Below are positions 1 to 8,119 of a stretch of 64,000 nt of DNA, one piece after another (positions within the stretch are counted from its first letter, which is position 1; each line of letters opens with the position of its first letter). The position numbers were made by a program, and so were the translations under genes. Under the pieces are notes generated by a model. It worked only from the letters and a program-made list of their open reading frames with translations. It was not told the DNA's origin and made no database searches. Origin of the DNA: Novosphingobium indicum. Lineage in GTDB: Bacteria > Pseudomonadota > Alphaproteobacteria > Sphingomonadales > Sphingomonadaceae. The DNA lies in the NCBI RefSeq assembly GCF_014645195.1, contig NZ_BMLK01000015.1, positions 1-64,000 of the forward strand, in the 5' to 3' direction.

Positions 1-65
1 CGTATGCGCTGAAAGGTGCACGTACGGTTCGGGGAGGGGAAGCGCTCATGCGCTTCCTACTCCAC
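1..65 (+). mobile_element. Group II intron, 3' end (domains V and VI)
   Basis: The first 30 bases fold as a group II intron domain V: an outer CGTA/TACG helix, a two-base bulge on the 3' side, then TGCGCT/GGTGCA closed by a GAAA tetraloop. Bases 31-65 fold as domain VI, with GGAAGCGC pairing to GCGCTTCC and GGAG to CTCC, leaving an unpaired A at 59 as the likely lariat branch point six bases before the end. The intron would end in AC at 65, fitting the usual AY end. The catalytic AGC triad and the intron-encoded protein lie left of the window. The intron is in sense with the transposase that follows, so splicing could restore that reading frame. The fold is read by eye; the family rules are established knowledge. 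Confidence 0.85.
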
Positions 66-559
66 TTCCGATGTGCCGGGGTTTCCTGTATCTGGTGGCT
101 ATCATGGACTGGGCCACCCGCAAGGTGTTGGCCTGGCGCCTGTCAAACACCATGGACGCCGGCTTCTGCGTTGCGGCACTGGAGGAGGCGCTGGCCCGCT
201 ATGGCAAGCCCGAGATCTTCAACACCGACCAAGGCAGTCAGTTCACGTCGCAGGCCTTCACCACGGTGCTGCGCGAGGCCGAGGTCCGCATCAGCATGGA
301 CGGCCGGGGCCGGTGGATGGACAATGTCTTCATCGAGCGGCTCTGGCGCAGCCTGAAGTACGAATGCGTCTATCTCCACGGCTTCGAGACCGGTTCAGAG
401 TTGCGGGCTGGCCTTGCCCGGTGGATCACCTATTACAACACCCAACGCCCGCACTCGGGGCTAGCCGGGCGAACCCCGCTCGAGGCCTATCGGCAGATCG
501 GGCAATCAGATCATGGGGGGCATGCCCACCATGATCTGATGATCAAACAGGCGGCATAA
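66..559 (+). pseudogene. IS3-family transposase OrfB, 3' exon after a group II intron
   Basis: This is the C-terminal half of an IS3-family DDE transposase (rve integrase core). The second and third acidic catalytic positions are visible in the segments FNTDQGSQFTS and FIERLWRSLKYE, followed by the typical ending YYNTQRPHSGL and GRTPLEAY. The N-terminal half with the first Asp is missing because the intron sits directly upstream. The intact family reads Y-I-P-M just before RGFLYL; bases 66-67 (TT) fit the last two bases of that Ile codon, with CCG ATG next, so the intron most likely sits after the first base of the codon. Spliced RNA could encode a complete OrfB; unspliced RNA cannot. Confidence 0.85.
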
Positions 560-617
560 CGACAACCGGGACTAGCGTAACTCAGCCGCCAAACTGTCCA
601 AGAAGGCGGGACCACCT
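560..617 (+). mobile_element. Right terminal region of the IS3-family element
   Basis: The DNA between the transposase stop and the point where IS91 coding homology resumes (about 620) is non-coding and should contain the right terminal inverted repeat of the IS3 copy. The left end and any target duplication lie outside the window, so the exact border, about 617, is inferred only from where the IS91 reading frame breaks. Confidence 0.5.
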
Positions 618-619
618 CA

Positions 620-1433
620 CTCGTCGAAGGCAATGAGGCGCCGGTTCGAGATGGCAACGCGGTGCGTGTAGCGCGAGAGTTAGGCCAGTACGGCCTGTGG
701 TCCGGCAAAGGGCGGCTTGGCATAGACCATCCAGCGCTTCCTCCGGATTGGCGACAGATACCGCAGGAAGGCCTTGCGTGTCGTGAGGTCAGCCATGGTG
801 CCGAAGAAGCCCAGCTTGCCGGCGTCGAACAGCGCCAGCAGGCGGATGAGGAACAGTCGGCGGAACAAGGCGCCCAGCACACGCACCGGCAGCAGGAACG
901 CGGGGCGCGATGAGATCCATCGCGTGCCGTCGAGCGCGATGCCACCACCAGGCACGATCATGTGCACATGCGGATGGTGGGTCAGCGCTGATCCCCATGT
1001 GTGCAGCACGGCGGTGATGCCGACGCGCGCGCCAAGGTGCTTGGGATCGGCAGCGATGGTCAGCATCGTGTCTGCGGCGGCGCGGAACAGCAGGTCATAG
1101 ACCACCGCCTTGTTCTGCCATGCAATATCCGCGATCTCGGCAGGCACGGTGAACACGACGTGGAAGTAGCCCACCGGCAGCAGGTCGGCCTCGCGCGCGG
1201 CCAGCCACGTGCGCGCCGCAGCGCCCTGGCATTTAGGGCAATGCCGTGTAAGCGATCCGCCAGTGCCCGCAGTCGTCGCAGGCCTCGACGTGACCGCCCA
1301 GCGCGGCGGTGCGGCAATTCTCGATGGCCGTCATGACCTTGAGCTGGCCGAGGTTGAGATGCCCGGCATGGGCCGCGCGATAGGCGGGCCCGGCGCTACG
1401 AAAGATATCGGCGACCTCGAGCGAGGCGCGCAA
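620..1433 (-). pseudogene. IS91-family (HUH, Y2) transposase, broken in three places
   Basis: Read on the minus strand, this begins with the Cys-rich zinc-binding domain of IS91 transposases (EACDDCGHWRIAY) and continues with the rolling-circle core, including the HUH motif HPHVHMIV. It is dead three times over. Near 1235-1248 the frame shifts: the family reads roughly NSCRN before HCPKCQ, and about 14 bases including a zinc-ligand Cys are missing. At 680-682 a TAA stop falls exactly where the first Tyr of the catalytic YxxxY pair belongs (stop-L-S-R-Y). After AFDE near 620 the gene is cut by the IS3 copy. The start is 4 bp after the recombinase stop, so the two formed one unit. Confidence 0.85.
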
Positions 1434-1437
1434 CGGC

Positions 1438-2346
1438 TCAGCCGGGCGGCGCTACCTGCGCCTCGAGCAGCGTCGTCAACTTGTCCAGCGGACTGATGAC
1501 CGCACGCACGGTTCGAGTTGCGACCGTAGTGTAGAAGGCGGTGGTCTCAAGGTTCGCATGCCCCAGCAGCGCCTGGATGATCCGAATATCGACGCCGTCT
1601 TCCAACAGATGCGTGGCGAAGCTGTGCCGCAGGGTGTGAGGGCCGACCCGCTTCTTGATACCTGCGGCCTCTGCAGCATCGACAACAATGCGATGGAGCT
1701 GTCGGGTACTCAGCGGCTTGAGATAGTGCATTCCCGGGAACAGCCAGCCATCGGCGTGCATGACGCCTTGCTTGCGGCCCACCGTCCACCACTCACGCAA
1801 AAGAGCAAGAAGGTCAGCGGGCAGGAGCGCATTGCGATAGCGCCCGCCTTTACCGCGCTCCACTCGCAGGAGCATGCGCTTGCTGTCTACATCGCGGACC
1901 TTCAGCATCGTCACTTCGGCGGCGCGCAAACCAGCGCCATACGCAACGGACAGTGCAGCCTTGTGCTTCAGGCAGTTGGTCGCGCCGAGGAGAAGCACGA
2001 CCTCTTCGCGGCTGAGGACAATGGGCAAGGAGCGCGGATTCTTGACCGTGTAGAGCTTGCGGGACAGATCCGGGCGATCAATGGTGTGAGTGAAAAAGAA
2101 ACGCAGCGCAGAAACGATGCTGTTCATGGTCGGGATCCCTATACCCGCTTCGCGCTGTTCGACCTGGAATTGCCGGAGCTCTTCAACAGTCGCAGTATCG
2201 GGAGGGCGCCCAAGATATGTAGCGAACCTCGCGACATGCCGCACGTAGTCGAACTGGGTCTTCCGCGTAAACCGGCGCATATTCATGTCTTCGATCATGC
2301 GCTGACGCAGCGAAGTGACGGGGGCATCAGATAGAACATTGGTCAT
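1438..2346 (-). CDS. Tyrosine recombinase, XerC/D or phage integrase type
   Basis: A full-length 302-residue site-specific recombinase. The N-terminal core-binding domain (about 12-95) is followed by the catalytic domain with all expected residues: Arg141 in GAGLRAAEV, Lys166 in GKGGR, His237 and Arg240 in HTLRHSFATHL, His263 in LGHANL and the nucleophile Tyr272 in FYTTV. It cuts and rejoins DNA through a 3'-phosphotyrosine. It lies directly upstream of the broken IS91 transposase on the same strand. As I recall, IS91-like elements in proteobacteria often carry a recombinase gene in this place, so it is probably a passenger of that element rather than the integrase of the whole island. Nothing in the sequence suggests it is inactive. 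Confidence 0.9.
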   Translation of the reverse strand: MTNVLSDAPVTSLRQRMIEDMNMRRFTRKTQFDYVRHVARFATYLGRPPDTATVEELRQFQVEQREAGIGIPTMNSIVSALRFFFTHTIDRPDLSRKLYTVKNPRSLPIVLSREEVVLLLGATNCLKHKAALSVAYGAGLRAAEVTMLKVRDVDSKRMLLRVERGKGGRYRNALLPADLLALLREWWTVGRKQGVMHADGWLFPGMHYLKPLSTRQLHRIVVDAAEAAGIKKRVGPHTLRHSFATHLLEDGVDIRIIQALLGHANLETTAFYTTVATRTVRAVISPLDKLTTLLEAQVAPPG

Positions 2347-2592
2347 GATACGACTCCTTGGTTGAAAGGAGCCGCAATCGTCTGCCTACCTGGCCCAGAC
2401 CTCAACTTAGACCCAGACCGCCGATCACTGACCAGGCCTCAAAACAAACGCCACTCCCGCGCCAGCGGGTTCGTACTTGTCCCAAGTCAGGTCGCTCGCT
2501 ACCGCACGTCAGCTTGATGAATGAAGGGCAGGTTTCAGGGAGCCATCTTGAACGGTGGAACGTCCGCAAAGTTAGCGTTTCCTGCGGTGCCT

Positions 2593-2949
2593 TTAAATCA
2601 GTTCATCGAGAGTAATGCCCAAGGCTTCGGCCAGCTTCTTGACGGTCTCGATTGAACCGCTCTTCCGTCCGGATTCGATATCCGCGATCTGCACGCGGTT
2701 GACGCTCGAAGCTTCGGCGAGGGCGGTCTGGGTGAGGCCACGAAACTCGCGCCAGGCGCGCAGAGGACTTTCGCCGGAGAGCATGCGCTTCACGAACTCG
2801 GTAGGGAGCATTTCCTCATCGCCGTTTGCCAACTGCGCCAGAGCACGGTCATAGGCTTGCAGATCGGCCAGCTGTTCGGCGGCGGCCTGCAAGCTACGGT
2901 ATTCCTCAAGCGGGATCGAAATCATTTCACCCATATCTGCCTCCATCAA
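2593..2949 (-). CDS. Antitoxin with XRE-type helix-turn-helix (HigA-like)
   Basis: 118 residues. An N-terminal part starting MISIPLEEYRSL resembles antitoxin dimerisation segments. The C-terminal half (about 60-118) is an XRE/HTH_3 DNA-binding domain (FRGLTQTALAEASSVNRVQIADIESG). It is expected to neutralise the toxin encoded just upstream and repress their shared promoter. Its start overlaps the toxin stop by 4 bp, which gives translational coupling in toxin-first order, as in higBA. An internal start at MGEMIS (about 2934) is also possible. The gene ends in the sequence DELI, right after the HTH domain. Confidence 0.8.
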   Translation of the reverse strand: MMEADMGEMISIPLEEYRSLQAAAEQLADLQAYDRALAQLANGDEEMLPTEFVKRMLSGESPLRAWREFRGLTQTALAEASSVNRVQIADIESGRKSGSIETVKKLAEALGITLDELI

Positions 2950-3197
2950 CCGTAGATGCTGCCACGTGGTCCTATATCGAGAACCGTCAGAACAACGCCT
3001 TCATCATTCATGATCACGCGCCGATCACCCACTCTTAAACGGATACCTTCCCGCCCCTTAAGAGCCGTGACATTGTTGGCCTGCGAGGTTGGGTCGGCGG
3101 CATATTGCTCGATCTTCCTTATGATCCGTTCGGCTATGTCCACGGGCATCTTGCGAAGGGCCTTCAACGCAGCCCGCGTGTAGGTGACTGGTTTCAT
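2946..3197 (-). CDS. RelE/ParE superfamily toxin
   Basis: 83 residues with the compact RelE/ParE fold signature: MKPVTYTRAALKALRKMP at the N-terminus, a central helix IIRKIEQYA, then KGREGIRLRVGDRRVIMNDEG and a final strand VLTVLDIGPRGSIY. Family members cut mRNA in the ribosomal A site (RelE/HigB branch) or poison gyrase (ParE branch); which applies cannot be decided from sequence. The Arg-rich RLRVGDRRVI segment fits the RelE-like RNase branch better. It is the first gene of a two-gene operon with the HTH antitoxin, typical of mobile DNA. Confidence 0.8.
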   Translation of the reverse strand: MKPVTYTRAALKALRKMPVDIAERIIRKIEQYAADPTSQANNVTALKGREGIRLRVGDRRVIMNDEGVVLTVLDIGPRGSIYG

Positions 3198-3297
3198 TTC
3201 CTGCAGTGTAGCTCATGGCTTATATGTAGTCAATGGCTACAGTTTATGGGAATGGCGGGTGGCCGCCGCCGTGTGGATCACACCATGCCCTCATGTT

Positions 3298-3726
3298 ATG
3301 AAGTCTCCGAGCAGATTTCGATTTTGCGAGGATTTGGAGCAAATGCTCGGCGAAGTTTATGCCATCGATGCCCAGCAGGAAGCTGCCGCGTTCTTTCGTA
3401 CGAGCCTGAACCTTTTCGAGAAATGGGGCGTGACGGAGGAGCAGGCGGCCATGCTGCTGGATTTGCCGTTGCGGACCTATCGGCAATGGAAGGAGAAGAG
3501 CTTAGCGAAGTGCTCTTCAGAGTGCCATGCTCGATTGTCGAATTTGATGGGCATCCAGGAGGCGCTCATGACAATCTTCCGGAAGCCGGAGCGAGCCTAT
3601 TCGTGGATACGAATGGACAATGCCGCTTTTGATGGCGTGAGCGCACTTCATCTCATGCTGAACGGCGAGCTGGCGGACATCATACGTGTCCGGCGCTACC
3701 TGGAAGCCGAATGCGCTGGTGGGTGA
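3298..3726 (+). CDS. MbcA/ParS/Xre-type antitoxin (DUF2384) without its toxin
   Basis: 142 residues from ATG 3298, taken in preference to an upstream start whose added residues look non-coding. The N-terminal part holds a helix-turn-helix-like segment (WGVTEEQAAMLLDLPLRTYRQWKEK), and the C-terminal part matches the DUF2384 toxin-binding domain (AYSWIRMDNAAFDGVSALHL then IRVRRYLEAE). Such antitoxins normally precede a RES-domain NAD-degrading toxin gene. Here the downstream DNA to the tRNA holds only a 58-codon frame with no RES signature, so this is an orphan antitoxin or a remnant. The base composition is lower in G+C than the core genes to the right. Confidence 0.7.
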   Translation: MKSPSRFRFCEDLEQMLGEVYAIDAQQEAAAFFRTSLNLFEKWGVTEEQAAMLLDLPLRTYRQWKEKSLAKCSSECHARLSNLMGIQEALMTIFRKPERAYSWIRMDNAAFDGVSALHLMLNGELADIIRVRRYLEAECAGG

Positions 3727-4084
3727 TTGTCGAGGCGGAAGGTGCGGTGACTGGCGCTGAAGACTCGGCAAATCGCCGCATAAAATATGCGCTTCGCCGC
3801 ATCGAAATTCTGGGGGTATCAGTGGGGGTATTTGGGGCGCGACCCTCACGGAAAGCATTATATATCAGTATGATAAATGTCTAAAAAATACTCCTCCTCC
3901 GCTACCATCCGCACGCTTCCACAAAAGTCCACATACCACCGCGTTCGATAGACATCGGCCAAACGAGCGCCGCTTTAGGATATGCGGAAATCTTGCCTGC
4001 TACCTAGAAAGCTACCTAGCCCTGGAAGCGAACGAAAAGCCCACTTCTGGAAGTAACTTAAAAGCTTGATATATAGTGAAAAAA
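3727..4084. other. Gene-poor stretch between the orphan antitoxin and tRNA-Lys
   Basis: About 358 bp with noticeably higher A+T in its right half. The only open frame is a 58-codon plus-strand frame from ATG 3711 that overlaps the antitoxin end and runs to about 3885; it resembles nothing I know. No integrase, terminator or RES toxin is visible. The direct repeat GCTACCTAG near 3999-4020 sits close to the tRNA. I read this as the decayed edge of an integrated element. Confidence 0.5.
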
Positions 4085-4160
<76 letters not shown>

Positions 4161-4186
4161 CCACGGATACCGCAGGAGGAAAGGCT

Positions 4187-4262
<76 letters not shown>

Positions 4263-4366
4263 ACGCTGCCTTGCCGGAGGGCCTTGCAGCCCCGCGCCGA
4301 TTCGGCGGCGGAGGGGCTCCTATAACGTATGTTTCGCCCATGAAAAGGGGGAAACTTTCAGGAAAG

Positions 4367-5479
4367 TCAGGAGAATGTGCTGGGCCTCTGATTCCAGCGG
4401 TTTACGGCCATGATCGTGCCCAGGCAGATCATGTTTGTCAGCATCGAGGTGCCGCCGTGGCTCATGAAGGGCAGGGGGATGCCCACCACCGGCGCAAGGC
4501 CCATGACCATCATCAGGTTGATGGCAACGTAGAAGAAAATGGTCGCGGTCATGCCGGCTGCCAGCAGGCTCGAGAAGCGGTCAGGGGCGTTGCGGGCGAC
4601 CCGCAGGCCCCAGGCCATCAGCACACCGAACACGAAGATGACGAAGAGACCGCCGATGAATCCCCATTCCTCTGCCATCGTGGCAAACACGAAGTCGGTG
4701 TGGGCTTCGGGCAGGTATTGCAGGTGGCTCTGTGTGCCGTTGCCGAAGCCCTTGCCGAAGATACCCCCCGACCCGATCGCGATCTTGGACTGGGTGATGT
4801 GATATCCGGTGCCGAGCGGGTCGCTTTCGGGATCGAGAAAAGTCAGCACGCGCTTGCGCTGGTAGTCGTGCAGCAGTGTGAAGAAGGCAACCGGCGTGCC
4901 GACCACCGCGACACCGCCTGCCCCCAGGAACCAGGAAAGCGGCAGGCCGGCGAGAAACATGGTGACGGCGCCGCCGAAACAGATCGCCAGTGCCGTGCCG
5001 AGATCGGGTTGCAGGATGACCAGCGCTGCGGGAATCCCGATGAGGACCGCAGCCGGCACGAGCCCGCGCATGCTTGCCGTCATCGGCGGGGGCAGCGTCT
5101 CGTAGAACTTGGCCAGGACCAGCACGATGGCCGGCTTCATCAGCTCCGATGGCTGCAGCGTCATGAAGCCGAGGTTGAGCCATCGCTGACTGCCGCCGCC
5201 GACGGCGCCGATAGCTTCCACAAGCACCAGCAGCACCACGATGCCGCCATAGATCGGATAAGCCGCCATCCGAAACAGATTGCGGCTCATCAGCGAAATG
5301 ACGATCGCCATGACCAGGAAGACGAGAAAGCGGATCACATGGCTCAGCGCATAGGGCTGAAGATGACCGCCCGCTGCGGAATAGAGGACGGCGCCGCCCA
5401 GCGCGACGAGCCCGAACAGCGGAATCAGCATCTGCCACGGTTGGCGGGCGACGGGCTCGGGGACAATCGAACGGCTCAT
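4367..5479 (-). CDS. rodA: Rod-shape peptidoglycan glycosyltransferase RodA
   Basis: 370 residues of a SEDS-family polytopic membrane protein (about ten hydrophobic segments). RodA polymerises lipid II into glycan strands for lateral-wall growth, working as a pair with PBP2 inside the elongasome. Family hallmarks visible are LGFMTLQPSELMKPA, ILQPDLGTAL, the large loop with HDYQRKRVLTFLDPESDP, and IPLPFMSHGGTSML near the C-terminus. Its ATG overlaps the mrdA stop by 4 bp, so it is coupled to its partner transpeptidase, and it is the last gene of the mreBCD-mrdA-rodA unit. Confidence 0.96.
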   Translation of the reverse strand: MSRSIVPEPVARQPWQMLIPLFGLVALGGAVLYSAAGGHLQPYALSHVIRFLVFLVMAIVISLMSRNLFRMAAYPIYGGIVVLLVLVEAIGAVGGGSQRWLNLGFMTLQPSELMKPAIVLVLAKFYETLPPPMTASMRGLVPAAVLIGIPAALVILQPDLGTALAICFGGAVTMFLAGLPLSWFLGAGGVAVVGTPVAFFTLLHDYQRKRVLTFLDPESDPLGTGYHITQSKIAIGSGGIFGKGFGNGTQSHLQYLPEAHTDFVFATMAEEWGFIGGLFVIFVFGVLMAWGLRVARNAPDRFSSLLAAGMTATIFFYVAINLMMVMGLAPVVGIPLPFMSHGGTSMLTNMICLGTIMAVNRWNQRPSTFS

Positions 5480-7569
5480 TGTGGATTGGCCCCGGAACCA
5501 TCACTCTCGGTCGCGGGAGGCGGCGTAGCCTCTCCGGCGGGGGCTTCGGTGCCCGTAGCGACCGGTTCGGGTGCGGGCGTCTGCGCCTCGTTGACGATGG
5601 GTTGGACGCTCTGCTGAGTGTTCTCCGCCTGTCGCACGTCCTCTGCAGAGACGGCAGGCACGTTCACGCCATATTGCGCGGCATAGGCACGATAGCGGGC
5701 ATCGAGCCGCTCACTGGGAGTGCCGCCCCACTGCTTTTCGAACTCCAGCAGCTTGTCCATGGCTTTCTCTTTGTCCCAGAGATAGGTCATGACATCACGG
5801 GCAACCGGATAGGCCGCGCCCGAACCGCCCCCGTGCTCGATCACGACCGCGCAGGCATAGCGCGGCTTGTCGAACGGGGCGAAGCAGATGAAGTGGCCGT
5901 GATCCCTGTACTTCCAGAGCCCACCCTTGCCGCTGCTGACACTCAGGCTGACAACCTGTGCCGTACCGGTCTTGCCAGCTAGATTGACGCCCTCGATGGG
6001 CAGCGCAGCGCGGTGCGCGGTACCCGGACCGTTCACCACGTCCGACATGGCCTGATGCACGTAGTCCAGGTGTTCCTGCGTGACTCCCAACGAGGGTGCT
6101 CCTCCGCGCTTGTCCGAATAGAGCAGACTGGGCATCAGTTCCTGCCCGCTGGCAATGCGCGAGGCCATCACCGCCTGCTGCAGCGGATTAACCAGGAAGT
6201 AGCCCTGGCCGATGGTTGCGTTCACGGTGTCGTAGGTTTGCCATTCGCGGCCGTACTTCTTCAGCTTCCACGCGGGATCGGGGACGGTTCCGTAGGACTG
6301 CCCGACAACCGGCAGGTCGAATTCCTGCCCCAGTCCCAGGCGCCGGGCCATCGCTGCAATCGGGTCCATGCCGATCTTCTGGGCGAAGTAGTAGAAGTAG
6401 ACGTCGCAGCTCTGGTAGATGCCCTTCGCCATGTTGACCCGGCCGTGTCCGCGCCGGTTCCAGCAGTGGAACACGCGATTGCCCACGCGCAGGCCGCCGT
6501 TGCAGACGACCGATTCCTCGGGATCGAGCCCGGCCTTCAGGAAGGATAGCGCCACCATCGGTTTGACGGTCGACCCCGGCGGATAGAGCCCGCGCAGGAC
6601 CTTGTTGCGCAAGGGCACATGGTCGTCGTCCGACAGCATCTTCCATTCGAGACGGCCGATGCCGTCGGAAAAGCTGTTGGGATCGAAGCTGGGCATCGAG
6701 GCCATCGTCAGGACGTCGCCGGTATGGCAGTCCATGACCACGACCGCGCCGGATTCCGGACCGATCCGCCGCGCTGCATATTCCTGCAAGCCGGCATCGA
6801 TGGTGAGCTTGATGGTCTGGCCCTGCACGTCCTCACGCGTTTCGAGATCGCGCACGATGCGGCCCGAGGCGGTCACTTCCACGCGGCGCGCGCCGGGCTT
6901 CCCGCGCAACTGCTGCTCGAAGACCTTTTCGATCCCGTCTTTGCCGACCTTGTAGCCGGGTGTGATGAGCAGGGGATCGCGGTCCTTTTCGTAGTCCTCT
7001 GCCGAGGCGGTGCCGACATAGCCGAGCAGATGTCCTACGCAGGGGCCCGCCGGGTAATGGCGCGAGAAGCCGCGCTGTGTGACCACGCCGGGCAGGTCTG
7101 GAAGGCGAACGCTGACTGCGGCGAAGCGCTCCCAGTCGAGGCCCGAGGAAACTTCCACCGGGGCGAACCCGCGGGCCTTGTCCAGTTTGTCGTGCAGGTC
7201 CTGCATCTGGATCGGCGTCAGCGACAGCAGCCGGCCAAGCCGGTTGATGGTTCGCTCGGGATCGCTCATCCGGTCCGGAATGATGTCTACGCGAAAGTCC
7301 GCGCGGTTCGACGCCAGCGGGGTGCCGTAACGGTCGAGGATCCAGCCGCGGCGCGGCGGGATCAGCGAGAGATTGACGCGATTGCTCTCGGCCTCGAGCT
7401 TGTACTTCTCGTTCTCGAAGACAGCGAGATAGCCCATGCGCGATGCCAGCAGGACGCCGATCCCGCCCTGAACCGTGCCGATAACCATACTGCGCCTGTC
7501 GAAACTATTGCGCAGCGTTCCTGAAGTCGTGTGGCGTTCGGGAAAGAACCGCCGGAAATTGATCTTCAT
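5476..7569 (-). CDS. mrdA: Penicillin-binding protein 2 (class B transpeptidase)
   Basis: 697 residues. One N-terminal membrane anchor (about 28-48) is followed by the non-catalytic pedestal and the penicillin-binding transpeptidase domain. Active-site motifs are the SxxK nucleophile at Ser333 (PGSTVKP), SCD in place of the usual SxN (QSCDVYFYYF), and KTG at Lys533 (GKTGTAQ). PBP2 cross-links peptidoglycan made by RodA during elongation. The C-terminal tail of about 100 residues is Pro, Ala and Glu rich (TPAPEPVATGTEAP) and probably disordered. It overlaps mreD and rodA by 4 bp each. Confidence 0.96.
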   Translation of the reverse strand: MKINFRRFFPERHTTSGTLRNSFDRRSMVIGTVQGGIGVLLASRMGYLAVFENEKYKLEAESNRVNLSLIPPRRGWILDRYGTPLASNRADFRVDIIPDRMSDPERTINRLGRLLSLTPIQMQDLHDKLDKARGFAPVEVSSGLDWERFAAVSVRLPDLPGVVTQRGFSRHYPAGPCVGHLLGYVGTASAEDYEKDRDPLLITPGYKVGKDGIEKVFEQQLRGKPGARRVEVTASGRIVRDLETREDVQGQTIKLTIDAGLQEYAARRIGPESGAVVVMDCHTGDVLTMASMPSFDPNSFSDGIGRLEWKMLSDDDHVPLRNKVLRGLYPPGSTVKPMVALSFLKAGLDPEESVVCNGGLRVGNRVFHCWNRRGHGRVNMAKGIYQSCDVYFYYFAQKIGMDPIAAMARRLGLGQEFDLPVVGQSYGTVPDPAWKLKKYGREWQTYDTVNATIGQGYFLVNPLQQAVMASRIASGQELMPSLLYSDKRGGAPSLGVTQEHLDYVHQAMSDVVNGPGTAHRAALPIEGVNLAGKTGTAQVVSLSVSSGKGGLWKYRDHGHFICFAPFDKPRYACAVVIEHGGGSGAAYPVARDVMTYLWDKEKAMDKLLEFEKQWGGTPSERLDARYRAYAAQYGVNVPAVSAEDVRQAENTQQSVQPIVNEAQTPAPEPVATGTEAPAGEATPPPATESDGSGANPQ

Positions 7570-8117
7570 CGCAAGACCGTGATCGGCGTAAGCCGCAAGC
7601 GATCCATGACTGCAACGAAGCGCCCGACAAGCGGATAGGAGAGAACGGAAATCACGATCTGCGGCAATATGATTCTTACAGGGGCACCGGCGCCGGCCAG
7701 GTTGTTAAGACCCAGACACAAAACGATATAGGATACGATCAGGCCAATCGCCAGAAGCCACTCGGTGAGAAAATTTCGCCACGGCACGCGTGCTTCGACG
7801 AATTCAAGTGCAATCGCCGCTAGCGACCACAACAACACGGCAGCACCGAACGGTTGACCCGAGAAAAGATCGTCGAACAGGCCCAGCGGCAGCGCCGACC
7901 AGATAGGCAGGAGGCCGGGCCGCAATTGCCGCCATGCAATGAAAAGCAGAAAGCCCAGCGGCGGCATGACCGGGGCTGACGCGATGAGCAGCCAGCCGGG
8001 GATCATCGAGCCCAGCAGGATCGTCAGCCAGGGCAGGGTATGGGCAAGAACCGGGGAGGGAGCGCGGTTAATCCGCCGTCTGGATGGAGGAGGCCCGCCG
8101 GAGGTAAGCCGTGGCAT
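7566..8117 (-). CDS. mreD: Rod-shape membrane protein MreD
   Basis: 183 residues from ATG 8117, which lies 2 bp after the mreC stop; a longer frame would run back into mreC. Several hydrophobic helices cover most of the chain (for example LPWLTILLGSMIPGWLLIAS), with the family segment WSALPLGLFDDLFSGQPFG. MreD is a small integral membrane part of the elongasome that interacts with MreC. It is recognised by position between mreC and mrdA as much as by sequence, because the family is poorly conserved. Confidence 0.9.
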   Translation of the reverse strand: MPRLTSGGPPPSRRRINRAPSPVLAHTLPWLTILLGSMIPGWLLIASAPVMPPLGFLLFIAWRQLRPGLLPIWSALPLGLFDDLFSGQPFGAAVLLWSLAAIALEFVEARVPWRNFLTEWLLAIGLIVSYIVLCLGLNNLAGAGAPVRIILPQIVISVLSYPLVGRFVAVMDRLRLTPITVLR

Positions 8118-8119
8118 GC

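Noticed and set aside
2358-2615. Small plus-strand frame upstream of the recombinase
   Set aside because: It runs antisense into the HTH antitoxin end and has no start signal or recognisable pattern; the DNA is more likely the end of the IS91-like element.
4271-5617. A 448-residue plus-strand open frame
   Set aside because: It is antisense to rodA and the mrdA tail and is very rich in His, Asp and Arg, as expected from a shadow frame.
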